Assembly (NCBI RefSeq): GCF_023617245.1
Contig: NZ_CP067396.1
Span: forward strand, 3,038,001 to 3,102,000
Length of the DNA stretch: 64,000 bases
From: Lysobacter enzymogenes
GTDB taxonomy: Bacteria > Pseudomonadota > Gammaproteobacteria > Xanthomonadales > Xanthomonadaceae
Reading direction: 5' to 3'
Under the pieces are notes generated by a model, which was given only the letters and a program-made list of their open reading frames with translations, made no database searches and was not told the DNA's origin. Shown here one piece after another: positions 1 through 9,083 of this stretch (positions within the stretch are counted from its first letter, which is position 1; each line of letters begins with the position of its first letter). Made by a program: the position numbers and the translations under genes.

Positions 1-1150
1 ACAGGCCGACCAGCGACTCCAACTCCGGCCGCACCCGGCCGGCGACCGGGGTGCCCATCAACAGATCGTCGCCGGCGCCGCAACGCGCCAGCAGCGCGGC
101 GAAGGCGGCCTGCAGGACATGGAAGGCGGTGGCGCGCGAGGCTTGGGCGTAGGCGGCGACGCGCTCGGCCAATCCGGGCGGGAACGCCAGGCGCAGTTTG
201 GCGCCGGCCTGGCCGAGCGCGGCCGGGCGCTCGCGGTCCAGCGGCAGCGCGTGCAGGTGCGGCGCGCCGGACAGCGCTTCGACGTGATGGCGCAGGGAAT
301 CGTCGAGCCGGTCGAGGGTGTCGCGCTGCCAGCGCGCGTAATCGCCGTACCGGCACGGCAGCGGCGCCGCCGCGTCCACCGCCAGGCCGCATTCGGCGCG
401 ATAAGCGCGGCCGAGGTCCTCGGTCAGCAGACCCAACGACACGCCGTCGCAGGCGATATGGTGGACCACGACCTGCAACCAATGTCGGGGCCCGCTGTCA
501 TTCTGCGCGCTGTCATCCTGCGCGCCATCGCCCTGCCCGTCCAGACGCAGCAACTGCATGCGCAGCGGACGCTGCCGCTGCAGATCGAACGGGCGCAAGC
601 GGAAGCCTTCGACCGCCGCGTCGATCTCGCCCTGGCCGCGTCCGCGCAGGTCCGCCGCCTCCACCGCCGCGGCGCTGTCGCCGACGACGAGGGACTGCCC
701 ATCGCGCACGCACCGGTCGAGCGCGTCGTGGCGCGCCAGCAGGCGCCGCACCGCGCGCTCCAGCGCGGCCGAGTCCACTTCGCCGCGCAGTTCGAACAGC
801 GCCGCCAGGTGGTAAGCGTGGCCGCCGGGTTCGAATTGCTCCAGGAACCACAGCCGCTCCTGGCCCAGCGACAGCGGCGCCGGCGCGCCGTCCGGCGCCG
901 GTTCGATCGGCAGCGCGCGCCAGTCGCGGTTCGCGTCCTGCGCCTGGCTCAACAGCGCGATCAAGGCCTCGCGCCGGGCGCCGATATCGGCGCGCAACTG
1001 CGCGTCCAGCGGCGCGCGCGTCGCCTTGAAGGCCAACCGGCCGTCTTCGACGTGCAGCGCGATGCCCGCGTTGCGCGCGCGTTCGAGAATCTCGAGCGCG
1101 GCGCCCTCCGGCGTGGCGGCGTGCAGCCCGGTTGCTTCAACAGCGGTCAT
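1..1150 (-). CDS. NRPS, N-terminal part only (docking + condensation domain), runs off left edge
   Basis: About 383 residues of a second non-ribosomal peptide synthetase are visible. The first ~55 residues (LEILERARNAGIALHVEDGR and following) look like a TubC-type N-terminal docking domain, which receives the chain from a partner synthetase. A condensation domain follows, with the intact catalytic motif HHIACDG near residue 230. Its ATG overlaps the TGA of the upstream NRPS (ATGA), so the two are translationally coupled and should act in sequence on the same siderophore. The adenylation domain and everything after it lie outside the window. An in-frame 15-bp tandem repeat falls in a loop just before the HH motif. 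The family call is firm; the module's amino acid cannot be read here. Confidence 0.9.
   Translation of the reverse strand, partial: MTAVEATGLHAATPEGAALEILERARNAGIALHVEDGRLAFKATRAPLDAQLRADIGARREALIALLSQAQDANRDWRALPIEPAPDGAPAPLSLGQERLWFLEQFEPGGHAYHLAALFELRGEVDSAALERAVRRLLARHDALDRCVRDGQSLVVGDSAAAVEAADLRGRGQGEIDAAVEGFRLRPFDLQRQRPLRMQLLRLDGQGDGAQDDSAQNDSGPRHWLQVVVHHIACDGVSLGLLTEDLGRAYRAECGLAVDAAAPLPCRYGDYARWQRDTLDRLDDSLRHHVEALSGAPHLHALPLDRERPAALGQAGAKLRLAFPPGLAERVAAYAQASRATAFHVLQAAFAALLARCGAGDDLLMGTPVAGRVRPELESLVGL
494..538. repeat. 15-bp in-frame tandem repeat, about 3 units
   Basis: Two near-perfect 15-bp units (494-508 and 509-523, differing by one base) and a third degenerate unit lie inside the condensation domain of the partial NRPS. 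They encode a Gly/Asp/Gln/Asn/Ser-rich loop (GQGDGAQDDSAQNDSG). The unit is five codons, so copy-number change would keep the frame. Confidence 0.75.
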
Positions 1151-4100
1151 AGGAATCCCGATTCGATGACGGATTCGGCGCCGTCGCCGGCGCTGGATGC
1201 GAGCGCGGCGGCCTGCAGTGCGTCGATCAGCAAGGCTTGGTCGCGGATGGTGGTGGTGGCGAACAACCGGCGCAGGTCCAGGCGCAGGTCGAATTCCAGG
1301 GCGATCGCGCTGGCCAGCCGGGTGGCCAGCAGCGAGTGGCCGCCGAGGGCGAAAAAGTCTTCGGTAACGCCGATCGCGTCGCGTTGGAACAGCCGCTGCC
1401 ACACCGCCAGCAGCCGGCGTTCGCTGTCGCTGGCCGGCGCCAGCCGGACCTGCGGCCGCAGCACGTGTTCGACCAGCGCCGCCAGGGCGCGGCGGTCGAC
1501 CTTGCGACTGGCGCTTTGCGGCAGCGTCGCCCGGCATTCGATGTGCGCAGGCAGCAGATGCGCCGGCAGGCGCAGACGCAACGCTTCGCGCAGCGCCGCC
1601 GGGTCGGCCTCGCCCTGCACGAACGCCACCAGGCAAGCGTTGTCCTGCCCGGGCCGGTGCACCAGCGCGACCGCCTCGGCCACGCCCGCTTGCGCGCGCA
1701 GCGCCGCTTCCACTTCGCCCAGCTCGATGCGCAGGCCGCGGATCTTGACCTGGTGATCGCGCCGGCCGAGGAACTCCAGGCGGCCGTCGCGACGTTGGCG
1801 CACGCGGTCGCCGGTGGCGTACAGGCGCACGCCGGCCAGCGGCCCGCGCTCGGGCGTGCGGAACGCCGCCGCGGTCTTCTCCGGCAGGCCCAGGTAGCCG
1901 TGGGCGAGATAATCGCCGGCCAGGTGCAGTTCGCCGACCGACTCCGGCGGGCACGGCTGCCCCGACCAGTCCAGCACATAGCACTGCGCGTGCGGCAACG
2001 GATGGCCCAGCGCGATCGCGCGGCCGGGTTCGTAGCGGTCGGCGGTGACCAGCACCGACGCCTCGGTCGGGCCGTAGCCGTTGAGCACGACACGGCCGCG
2101 GCCCCAGCGCTCGGCCAGTTCGGTCGGGCACACGTCGCCGCCGAGCAACAGGTAACGCAGCGCCGGCAACGACGGCGGCGGCAGCGGCGCGAACACCGCC
2201 GGCTGCGCCACCACGTGGGTGATCGCCTGCTCGGCGAGCAGCGCCAGCAGGCCGTCGCCGGAACGGGTCAGCTCGCGCTCGATCAGGTGCAGGCACGCGC
2301 CCTGGGTCCAGGCGCACAGCCATTCCAGCACCGACATATCGAAGTGCAGGCCGGTGAACTGCAGCACGCGATCGCCGGGACCGGCCGGCAGCATCGCCTG
2401 CACCGCCTGCATCAGCCGCAGCGGGCCGCGGTGCGGCACCAGCACGCCCTTGGGCTGGCCGGTGGAACCGGAGGTGTAGATCACGTAGGCCGGCGACGCC
2501 GCATCGTGGTTGCGCGCCGGGTTGCGCTCGGGCTGCACGGCGAGTTCGCCGAGCAAGGCTTCGCTGTCGAGATCGAGTACGCGGCTGGCGCCGCCGCTCA
2601 CGCACGCCAGGCCCGCGTCGCGCGCCAGCGCGAAGCGGCAGCCGGCATCGGCCAGGACGAAGGCGATGCGCTCGTGCGGATGTTCCGGATCGATCGGCAC
2701 ATAGGCGCCGCCGGCCTTGAGCACGGCCAGCATCGCCACGGTGATCGCGACGCTGCGGTCGGCCACCAGCGCCACCCGCTCGCCCGCGCTCAGGCCGAGC
2801 GCGCGCAGATGGTGGGCCAGGCGATTGGCGCGGCGATTGAGTTCGTCGTAGCTCAGGCAACGCCCGCCGCCGACCAGGGCCGGTTCGGCCGGATACCGCG
2901 CGGCGGTGCGTTCGATGCAGTCGGCCAGCGAATCGGGCATGCGCTCGGGCACGAACGGCAACGCGGGCCCCTGCCCGCGCGCGCGCCACGCCGCCCAATC
3001 CGCAGGCGCGAGCAGGCCGATCTGGCCGACCGGCGTGTCGACCAGTCCGGCGACGCCGCGCAGCAGGCGCAGCCAGTCGCCGAGCACGCGTTCGACGAAG
3101 TCGTCCGGCAACTGGTTGCGCTGGCTCTGCAGCAACAGGTGCAGGCTGTCGTCTTCCGGAGTGATCTGCACCAGCAACGGCAGGTTGGTCGCGCTGGCGG
3201 CGTGCACGAATTCGTAGGCCAGACCGTCGGGCAACCGCGCGGCGGTATCGAGCGGAATGTTCTCGATCACCAGCAGGCTGTGCAGCAGGGCCGCGCCGTT
3301 GGGGACGCCGGCCAGTTCGGCGATGCGCGCCAGCGGCAGGCGGTCGTGCGCCTGCACCGCGAAGCTGAGGTCGCGCGCCTTGCGGCACAACGCGCCGAAG
3401 TCCTGTCCCGCCTCCAGCCGCAAGCGCATCGGCAGGGTGTTGATGAACAAGCCGGTCATGCGCTCGGCCTGCGCCAGCGCCGGCGGACGGCCGCTGACGG
3501 TCAGGCCGAAGCAGACATCGGCGCTGTTGGTGTAACGGCTGAGCAGCAGCGCCCAGGACGCCTGCAGCACGCTGGTCAGCGGCACTCGCAGGCGCGCGGC
3601 GCATTCGCGCAGCGCGGCGATCTCCGCGCGCGCCAGCCGCGCCTCGGTGACGTAGCGGCCCTCGCCCGGCGCGGCCGGCGCCGGCAGTTCTTCGCCGCCT
3701 TCGTAGTCGGCCAGTTGCGCGCGCCAGAACGCGTCCTCGCCCTGCACCGGCTGCGCGCCGAGCCAGCCGATGTAATCGCGGTAACGCGGCGCCGGCGGCA
3801 AGGCCTCGCCGGCGTACAGCGTGAACAGTTCCTGCAGCAGCACCGCCGCGCTCCAGCGGTCGATCACCAGATGGTGCACGGTCAGCACCAGCCACGCTTG
3901 CGACGGCCCGGCGCAGACCAGGTGCAGGCGCAGCAGCCCCGGTCGTTCCAGCGCGAACGCGCTGTCGCGCTCGCGTTCGCACAAGGCCCACAGTTCGGCC
4001 TGGGTGCGGGCGCTGTCGCGGCCGGACCAGTCGTGTTCGTGCATGCTCGGGCCGGCCTGCACCGGCAACCACTGCACCGGTCGGCCGGCGTGATCCCAGT

Positions 4101-7100
4101 CGAAGCCCACGCGCAGGCTTTCGTGGCGTTGCTGCAGCGCCGACCAGGCCGCGACCAGGCGCGCGCGGTCCAGCGGGCCGGTCAGGCTCAGCACCTGCTG
4201 GTTGAGGTACTGCCCGGAATCGGGCGCGGCCAGGGCCGCGAACAGCAGTCCTTCCTGCAGCGGCGACAAGGGATAGGCGTCGATCGCATCGGCGTGCGCG
4301 GCGCGCAGGCGCGCGCCTTCGGCGGCGTCGAGCAGGCCGAACGGCGCCAGCGCCGCGGCCGGTGTCGGTTCTACCGGCGCGGGCGCGACTGCGTCGATCG
4401 CGTCCGCGGCGCGATCCAGATGCGCGGCCAGCGCCGACAACGGCCGGTGTTCCAGCAATTGCGCCGGCGTCAGCGCCAGTCCCGCCTGACGCGCGCGCGC
4501 GACCAGTTTCAGCGCGGCGATCGAGTCGCCGCCGAGTTCGAAGAAGTCGGCATCGCGGTCGATGCTGTCGCGCCCCAGCGCCTGCGCGCAGACCTGGCGC
4601 AGCAGCAACTCGGTCGGCGACGGCGGTCGCAGCCGCTGCGCCAGTTCGCGCAGGCTCGCGGTTTCCAGCAGCAGCGCCGGCGTCAGTTCGATCCCGCTCT
4701 TGCGCGCGCTGGCGACCAGCCGCAGGGCCAGGATCGAATCCCCGCCGAGGCCGAAGAACGAAGACTGCGGTCCGATCGACGCCTGCGGGAACAGCGGCTG
4801 CCACAGCGCCGCCAGTCGCGCTTCGAACGGTTCCAGCGGCGCGTCCTGCGCGGCCGCGGCGGGCTCGGCGGCGTCGAGCAAAGCCAGCAATGCGGCGCGG
4901 TCGACCTTGCCGTTCGCGGTCACCGGCACCGTGTCCACGCGCAGGCAGCGCGCCGGCACCATGTAGTCGGGCAAGGCCGCGCGCAACGTCGCCAGCGGGT
5001 CGGCGTGGGCGCCGCGATAGAACGCCGCCAGCGTTTGCGTGCCGTTGGCGCCCGGCGCGGCCAGCACCACCGCTTGTTCGACCCCGGGCACGGCGCGCAG
5101 GCGCTGTTCGACCTCGCCGGGTTCGACCCGGTAGCCGCGGATCTTGACTTGGTCGTCGGCGCGGCCATGGAACACCAGTTCGCCCGCCGGCAGCCGCTGC
5201 ACGCGGTCGCCGGTGCGGTAGACGCGCTGCGACGGGTCGAGCGGATCGGGCAGGAAACGTTCCGCACTGAGCGCCTCGCGGCGCCAATAGCCGCGCGCCA
5301 CGCCGATGCCGCCGATGTACAGCTCGCCGATCGCGCCCTGCGCCACCGCCCGGCCCTGTCGATCGAGCACGTACGCGCGGTAGTTCGGCAACGGCCTGCC
5401 GATCGCGACCGACGCGGTACCGCGCGGCGCCCGCTCGGTGTCGATGCAGGTCGCGCCGACCGTGGTCTCGGTCGGGCCGTAGTGATTGAACACCCGGCAG
5501 TGCGGCGCCAGCGCGCGGATCTGATCGACCAACGGCCAGGGCAAGGCTTCGCCGCCGAACACCAGCGCCTGCCGCGGCAGCAATCGCTGCGGCTGCTCCG
5601 CGGCGAGCAATGCCTGCAGGTGCGAAGGCACGATCTTGAGCACGTCGACGCGGTGGCGCTGCAAATGCTCGGCCAGCGCATGCGGATCGCGCGCCAGCGC
5701 ATCGTCGATCAGGCGCAACCCGCGCCTGCTGAGCAAGGCGCCGAACAGCGCGGTATGGCCGAGATCGGCCGAAGCCGTCGCCAGGGTCGAGAACACCGCG
5801 TCCTGCGCCAGGGGCCGGTCCTGCTGCAATCGCGCCAGCACGCCTTCGACGTAACCGCACAGGTTGGCGTGGCTCACCGCCACGCCCTTGGGCTGTCCGG
5901 TCGAACCGGAGGTGTAGATCAGGTAAGCGACATCGTCCGGGTCGCGCGCGGTTTCGCCCAAGCTTTCGCCGGTCAGCGCGTCGGGAGCGAACCAGGCTGC
6001 CGCCGTGGGCAACCACGCCGGACGCGGACCGTCGCCCAGAACCACGCGCGCGCCGCTGTCCTCGACCATGTAGGCCAGGCGCTCGTCCGGCAGGCGCGGG
6101 TCCAGCGCCAGCCAAGCCTGTCCGGCGTACCACGCCGCCAGCATGGCGACGATCTGGGTTTCGCCGCGCGGCAGCGCCAGCGCGACCACGTCGCCGCCAT
6201 GCGCCTGCAGCCCGGTGGCCAACGTCCGTGCACGCGCGCGCAGCGCGGCGTAGTCGAGCGTGCGCTCGCCTTCGTGCAAAGCGATGTGCGCATCCGGGGC
6301 CGATTCGATCCGCTCGATCGCGTGGCGTGCGCCCGCATCGATGGTTTCGCCGCGTTCGCCGGCCTGGCCGTGCCCGGCCCAGTCCAGCGCGTCGAGCCTG
6401 CGCGAAGGATCGGCGACGATCCGCGCGAGCAGTTCGACATAACCGTCCAGCCAGCCCGACACGGTCTGCGCGCCATACAAGGCATCGCTGTAACCGATCT
6501 GGCAGCACAGGTCGGCGCCGTTCTCGAACACGGTCAGGATCAGTTCGTGGGCGGCGCCGCGCATGCCCATGTGCAGCGTTTCCATCGCCACCGCCTCGCC
6601 CCAGCCCAGCCGGGCCTGCGAGTAGGTGAAGAAATGCTGGAACAGCGGCGCGCGGTCGGAGCGCCGCGGCAGCGCCAGTTCGTCCAGCAGCCGGGTCAGC
6701 GGATAGCGCTGGCGTCGCAGCGATGCGTCCATCTGCGCCTTCAGCGCCGTGGACAGGTCGGCGAAGCGCTGCCGCGGATCGAGCTGCGCGCGCACCGGCA
6801 CCGGATTGGCCAGATAGCCGACCAGATGCCGGTGCCGCGCCGCGTGGCGTCCGAGCGTCGGCGTGCCGATCACGAAGTCGGCCTGCCCGCTCAATCGCCA
6901 CAGCCACAGCTGGTAGGCGGCGAGCAGCACGATGTACGGGGTGACTCCGAGCGCGGTCGCAGTCGCGCGCACCTGCGCGCTCAAGCCCGGGTCCAGGTCG
7001 CGCTCGATCCGCTCGCCGCTCCACTGCCGCAGCGGCGGGCGGGCGAAATCGGTGGGAAGGTGCAACTCGCTGGGCGCGTCGCGCAACAGGGTTTGCCAGT

Positions 7101-7869
7101 ACTGCGCCGCGTCGCGGCCGCGATCGCTGTCGAGGTACTCGGCGTTCTCGCGGCTCCACTGTTCATAGGACGCGGCGGCGGCGTCGGCGGTGCCGCCGCT
7201 GAGTTCGGCGACCAGTTCGCGCGCAAGGATCTCGCAGGAATAGAAATCGGCGACGATGTGGTGCAGCACCAGCGAGACCACCACCCGCTGGCCCACGCGC
7301 ACGCTGGCCAGCCGCATGACGGCGGCCTGTTCCAACGCAAACGGCCGGTCGGCCTCGGCCAGCAGCGTGCGCTTGGCCTGCGCCAGGTCGGCATCGGCGG
7401 CCAGCGCGCGGCATTCGTTGCGGTGCTCGGCGAGGATGCGATAGCACGGCTCGCCGTCGCGCTCGCCGAACTGCGCGCGCAGCATCGGATGGCGCGCGCA
7501 CAAGCGCTCGAACGCCGCCGCCAGCTGCGCGTCTTCGATCCGGCCGTCCATGCCGAGCACGGCGGTGCAGTGGTAGGCCGCGCTGTGCGGCGCGAGCCGG
7601 TGCAGGAACCACAGCGCGCGCGGGTTGGCCTGCAACGGACGCCAGTCGAAATAATCCGGCTGGGCCGCGAGGATCGCGTCGATCTCGTCGCGATGTTCGT
7701 CCAGCGCGCGCTGCTCGACGGGCGCGAGCGCCTCGCCCTCGCGCGCCGGCATCGTCCAGCCCTGTGGACCGCGTTCGAGCGTGCCGCCGTTGCGCCAATA
7801 GCTTGCGAGGATCGCGCTTGCGGGAGCCGGACTCGTGGAGGCCGGGCTTGCGGGGGTCGAGGACGCCAT
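1147..7869 (-). CDS. siderophore NRPS, C-A(Asp)-T-T-C-A-T
   Basis: A two-module synthetase of 2240 residues. Order by residue: a TubC-like docking segment (~1-60), C1 (HHIVADF near 203), A1 (YTSGSTG near 650, NGKVDR near 983), two tandem carrier domains (GGDS near 1045 and 1115), C2 (HHLVIDRW near 1332), A2 (YTSGSTG near 1798) and a final carrier (GGHS near 2177). Aligning A1 by eye to GrsA gives the ten-residue code DLTKVGHVG+K, the known aspartate code. A2 gives about DMLVLGGVL, which I do not recognise. There is no thioesterase, so the chain passes to the coupled downstream NRPS. I chose the ATG at 7869 because AAGGA sits just upstream and the dioxygenase gene ends at 7941; the frame stays open further upstream. 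With the neighbouring SyrP-like hydroxylase this predicts beta-hydroxyaspartate, an iron ligand. Confidence 0.93.
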   Translation of the reverse strand: MASSTPASPASTSPAPASAILASYWRNGGTLERGPQGWTMPAREGEALAPVEQRALDEHRDEIDAILAAQPDYFDWRPLQANPRALWFLHRLAPHSAAYHCTAVLGMDGRIEDAQLAAAFERLCARHPMLRAQFGERDGEPCYRILAEHRNECRALAADADLAQAKRTLLAEADRPFALEQAAVMRLASVRVGQRVVVSLVLHHIVADFYSCEILARELVAELSGGTADAAAASYEQWSRENAEYLDSDRGRDAAQYWQTLLRDAPSELHLPTDFARPPLRQWSGERIERDLDPGLSAQVRATATALGVTPYIVLLAAYQLWLWRLSGQADFVIGTPTLGRHAARHRHLVGYLANPVPVRAQLDPRQRFADLSTALKAQMDASLRRQRYPLTRLLDELALPRRSDRAPLFQHFFTYSQARLGWGEAVAMETLHMGMRGAAHELILTVFENGADLCCQIGYSDALYGAQTVSGWLDGYVELLARIVADPSRRLDALDWAGHGQAGERGETIDAGARHAIERIESAPDAHIALHEGERTLDYAALRARARTLATGLQAHGGDVVALALPRGETQIVAMLAAWYAGQAWLALDPRLPDERLAYMVEDSGARVVLGDGPRPAWLPTAAAWFAPDALTGESLGETARDPDDVAYLIYTSGSTGQPKGVAVSHANLCGYVEGVLARLQQDRPLAQDAVFSTLATASADLGHTALFGALLSRRGLRLIDDALARDPHALAEHLQRHRVDVLKIVPSHLQALLAAEQPQRLLPRQALVFGGEALPWPLVDQIRALAPHCRVFNHYGPTETTVGATCIDTERAPRGTASVAIGRPLPNYRAYVLDRQGRAVAQGAIGELYIGGIGVARGYWRREALSAERFLPDPLDPSQRVYRTGDRVQRLPAGELVFHGRADDQVKIRGYRVEPGEVEQRLRAVPGVEQAVVLAAPGANGTQTLAAFYRGAHADPLATLRAALPDYMVPARCLRVDTVPVTANGKVDRAALLALLDAAEPAAAAQDAPLEPFEARLAALWQPLFPQASIGPQSSFFGLGGDSILALRLVASARKSGIELTPALLLETASLRELAQRLRPPSPTELLLRQVCAQALGRDSIDRDADFFELGGDSIAALKLVARARQAGLALTPAQLLEHRPLSALAAHLDRAADAIDAVAPAPVEPTPAAALAPFGLLDAAEGARLRAAHADAIDAYPLSPLQEGLLFAALAAPDSGQYLNQQVLSLTGPLDRARLVAAWSALQQRHESLRVGFDWDHAGRPVQWLPVQAGPSMHEHDWSGRDSARTQAELWALCERERDSAFALERPGLLRLHLVCAGPSQAWLVLTVHHLVIDRWSAAVLLQELFTLYAGEALPPAPRYRDYIGWLGAQPVQGEDAFWRAQLADYEGGEELPAPAAPGEGRYVTEARLARAEIAALRECAARLRVPLTSVLQASWALLLSRYTNSADVCFGLTVSGRPPALAQAERMTGLFINTLPMRLRLEAGQDFGALCRKARDLSFAVQAHDRLPLARIAELAGVPNGAALLHSLLVIENIPLDTAARLPDGLAYEFVHAASATNLPLLVQITPEDDSLHLLLQSQRNQLPDDFVERVLGDWLRLLRGVAGLVDTPVGQIGLLAPADWAAWRARGQGPALPFVPERMPDSLADCIERTAARYPAEPALVGGGRCLSYDELNRRANRLAHHLRALGLSAGERVALVADRSVAITVAMLAVLKAGGAYVPIDPEHPHERIAFVLADAGCRFALARDAGLACVSGGASRVLDLDSEALLGELAVQPERNPARNHDAASPAYVIYTSGSTGQPKGVLVPHRGPLRLMQAVQAMLPAGPGDRVLQFTGLHFDMSVLEWLCAWTQGACLHLIERELTRSGDGLLALLAEQAITHVVAQPAVFAPLPPPSLPALRYLLLGGDVCPTELAERWGRGRVVLNGYGPTEASVLVTADRYEPGRAIALGHPLPHAQCYVLDWSGQPCPPESVGELHLAGDYLAHGYLGLPEKTAAAFRTPERGPLAGVRLYATGDRVRQRRDGRLEFLGRRDHQVKIRGLRIELGEVEAALRAQAGVAEAVALVHRPGQDNACLVAFVQGEADPAALREALRLRLPAHLLPAHIECRATLPQSASRKVDRRALAALVEHVLRPQVRLAPASDSERRLLAVWQRLFQRDAIGVTEDFFALGGHSLLATRLASAIALEFDLRLDLRRLFATTTIRDQALLIDALQAAALASSAGDGAESVIESGFL
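7813..7857. repeat. degenerate 15-bp tandem repeat at the NRPS N-terminus
   Basis: Three diverged 15-bp units encode the low-complexity Thr/Pro/Ala/Ser-rich residues directly after the NRPS start codon. Same period and in-frame behaviour as the other 15-bp arrays in this window. Confidence 0.5.
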
Positions 7870-7940
7870 CGTGTGTTTCCTTCGGTGCATCGCGGCCCGC
7901 GAACGCGTCGCCGGGCCGGTCCAGGGCCTCGCCACGGCGA

Positions 7941-9002
7941 TCAGCCCGCCAGGCGCTCGCGTTCCAGCCGTTCCAGCTCCTGCAGCGAGAACGGCTCGGC
8001 CATCGACACCACGACCTTGCGTTCGCCGTCGAACGGTTCGCGGCCGTGCGCGGCGAGCATGTTGTCGAGCATGACGATGTCGCCGGGCTGCCACGGGAAC
8101 TTGACCGCTTCCTCGGCCAGCACGCCGCGGATGGATTCGAGCACGCTGTCTTCCAGTTCGCTGCCGTCGCCGTAGAACACGTGGCGCGGCAGGTTGCGCG
8201 CATCGCCGAGCACGTCGAGCAGCATCGCCATCACCTCCGCGCCCTGGCTGGAGGCGTGGAACAGGTGCGCCTGGTTGAACCACAGCGGGACGCGCGTGAC
8301 CGGATGCCAGGCGGTGCCCTGCACCAGCTGTTCGGTGCGCAGCTGCTTGTCGCCGATCCAGTGGGTGGCGATGCCGTTGTCGCGGCAGAACGCATCGACT
8401 TCTGCGCGCGACTCGGTACCGAAGGTCTGCTGCCACGACAGGTCCATGCCGGTGCCGTAGTTGCGCACGTACAGCAGGCGCTTGCGCTCGAAGCGCTCGC
8501 GGATCGCCGGCTCGATGCGCTGGTGGATGCGGCGGCTGTCGGCGATCGGCGTTTCCCCGCCGACCGGGCTGGCGACCACGCAGTGCAGCCAGATCTTCAT
8601 CGGCCAGGCGGTGGTGTAGGCCTGTTCGTTGTGCAGCGGAATCGAGCGGTTCTTGGGGAATTCGGTCGAGGTGTACACGCCCTTGGTCAGCTTGGAGCGC
8701 TGGCTGGAACCGAATTCGTAGCTGATCGGGGCGAAACCGAAGCCGCGCACGAAGGCGTCGAAGGATTCCAGCCCGGCCACCTCAAAGCCGCGGAACAGCA
8801 GGCCGGCGTGGCGGTACAGCAGGCGCGAGTTCAGCTGGGCGATGTCGTGCGCGCTGTCGGCGATCGCCGCTCCTGCGGTGGCCGGCTCCACCAACAGCGG
8901 AAAACCTCCGCGCGCGGGATCGAATGCGCGCACGCGCAACGAGCTCAGGTCTGCGGTCGCGGCGGCCAGGGCCGAATCGTCCAGGGGAGCAAAATCGAGC
9001 AT
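7941..9002 (-). CDS. SyrP-like Fe(II)/2-oxoglutarate dioxygenase (probable aspartyl beta-hydroxylase)
   Basis: A 353-residue TauD/TfdA-superfamily protein of the size expected for SyrP-type enzymes. The iron-binding facial triad is readable: HNEQ (an HxE form of HxD) about one third into the protein and a distal His in LAAHGREPFDGERK, with the Arg that contacts 2-oxoglutarate close behind. SyrP-type enzymes hydroxylate the beta-carbon of aspartate while it is tethered to an NRPS carrier domain. It is the first gene of the NRPS operon, 71 bp before the synthetase whose A1 domain reads as Asp-specific, which supports that role. A Fur-box-like palindrome lies 45-62 bp upstream of its ATG. The family is clear; substrate and stereochemistry are inferred. 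Confidence 0.88.
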   Translation of the reverse strand: MLDFAPLDDSALAAATADLSSLRVRAFDPARGGFPLLVEPATAGAAIADSAHDIAQLNSRLLYRHAGLLFRGFEVAGLESFDAFVRGFGFAPISYEFGSSQRSKLTKGVYTSTEFPKNRSIPLHNEQAYTTAWPMKIWLHCVVASPVGGETPIADSRRIHQRIEPAIRERFERKRLLYVRNYGTGMDLSWQQTFGTESRAEVDAFCRDNGIATHWIGDKQLRTEQLVQGTAWHPVTRVPLWFNQAHLFHASSQGAEVMAMLLDVLGDARNLPRHVFYGDGSELEDSVLESIRGVLAEEAVKFPWQPGDIVMLDNMLAAHGREPFDGERKVVVSMAEPFSLQELERLERERLAG

Positions 9003-9045
9003 GTCACCGATCCATATGCCAAAGCGGGCGATAGAATAGGATCAA

Positions 9046-9066
9046 TGCAAATGATTGTCATTTGGA
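9046..9066. promoter_or_regulatory. Fur box between divergent siderophore genes
   Basis: A perfect inverted repeat, CAAATGA-ttg-TCATTTG (9048-9064), lies in the 81-bp gap between the divergent dioxygenase/NRPS operon and the thioesterase gene. Its AT-rich ATGATTGTCAT core resembles the Fur consensus. One site could repress both directions when iron is sufficient. Binding is predicted, not shown. Confidence 0.75.
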
Positions 9067-9083
9067 TTTATGGAGTTCAGCTG

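Noticed and set aside
1237..8175. Very long plus-strand open frame (about 2300 codons) opposite the NRPS
   Set aside because: Its translation is Arg/Gln/His/Ala-rich with no family motif, and it mirrors the NRPS codons. Long antisense frames are expected at this third-position GC.
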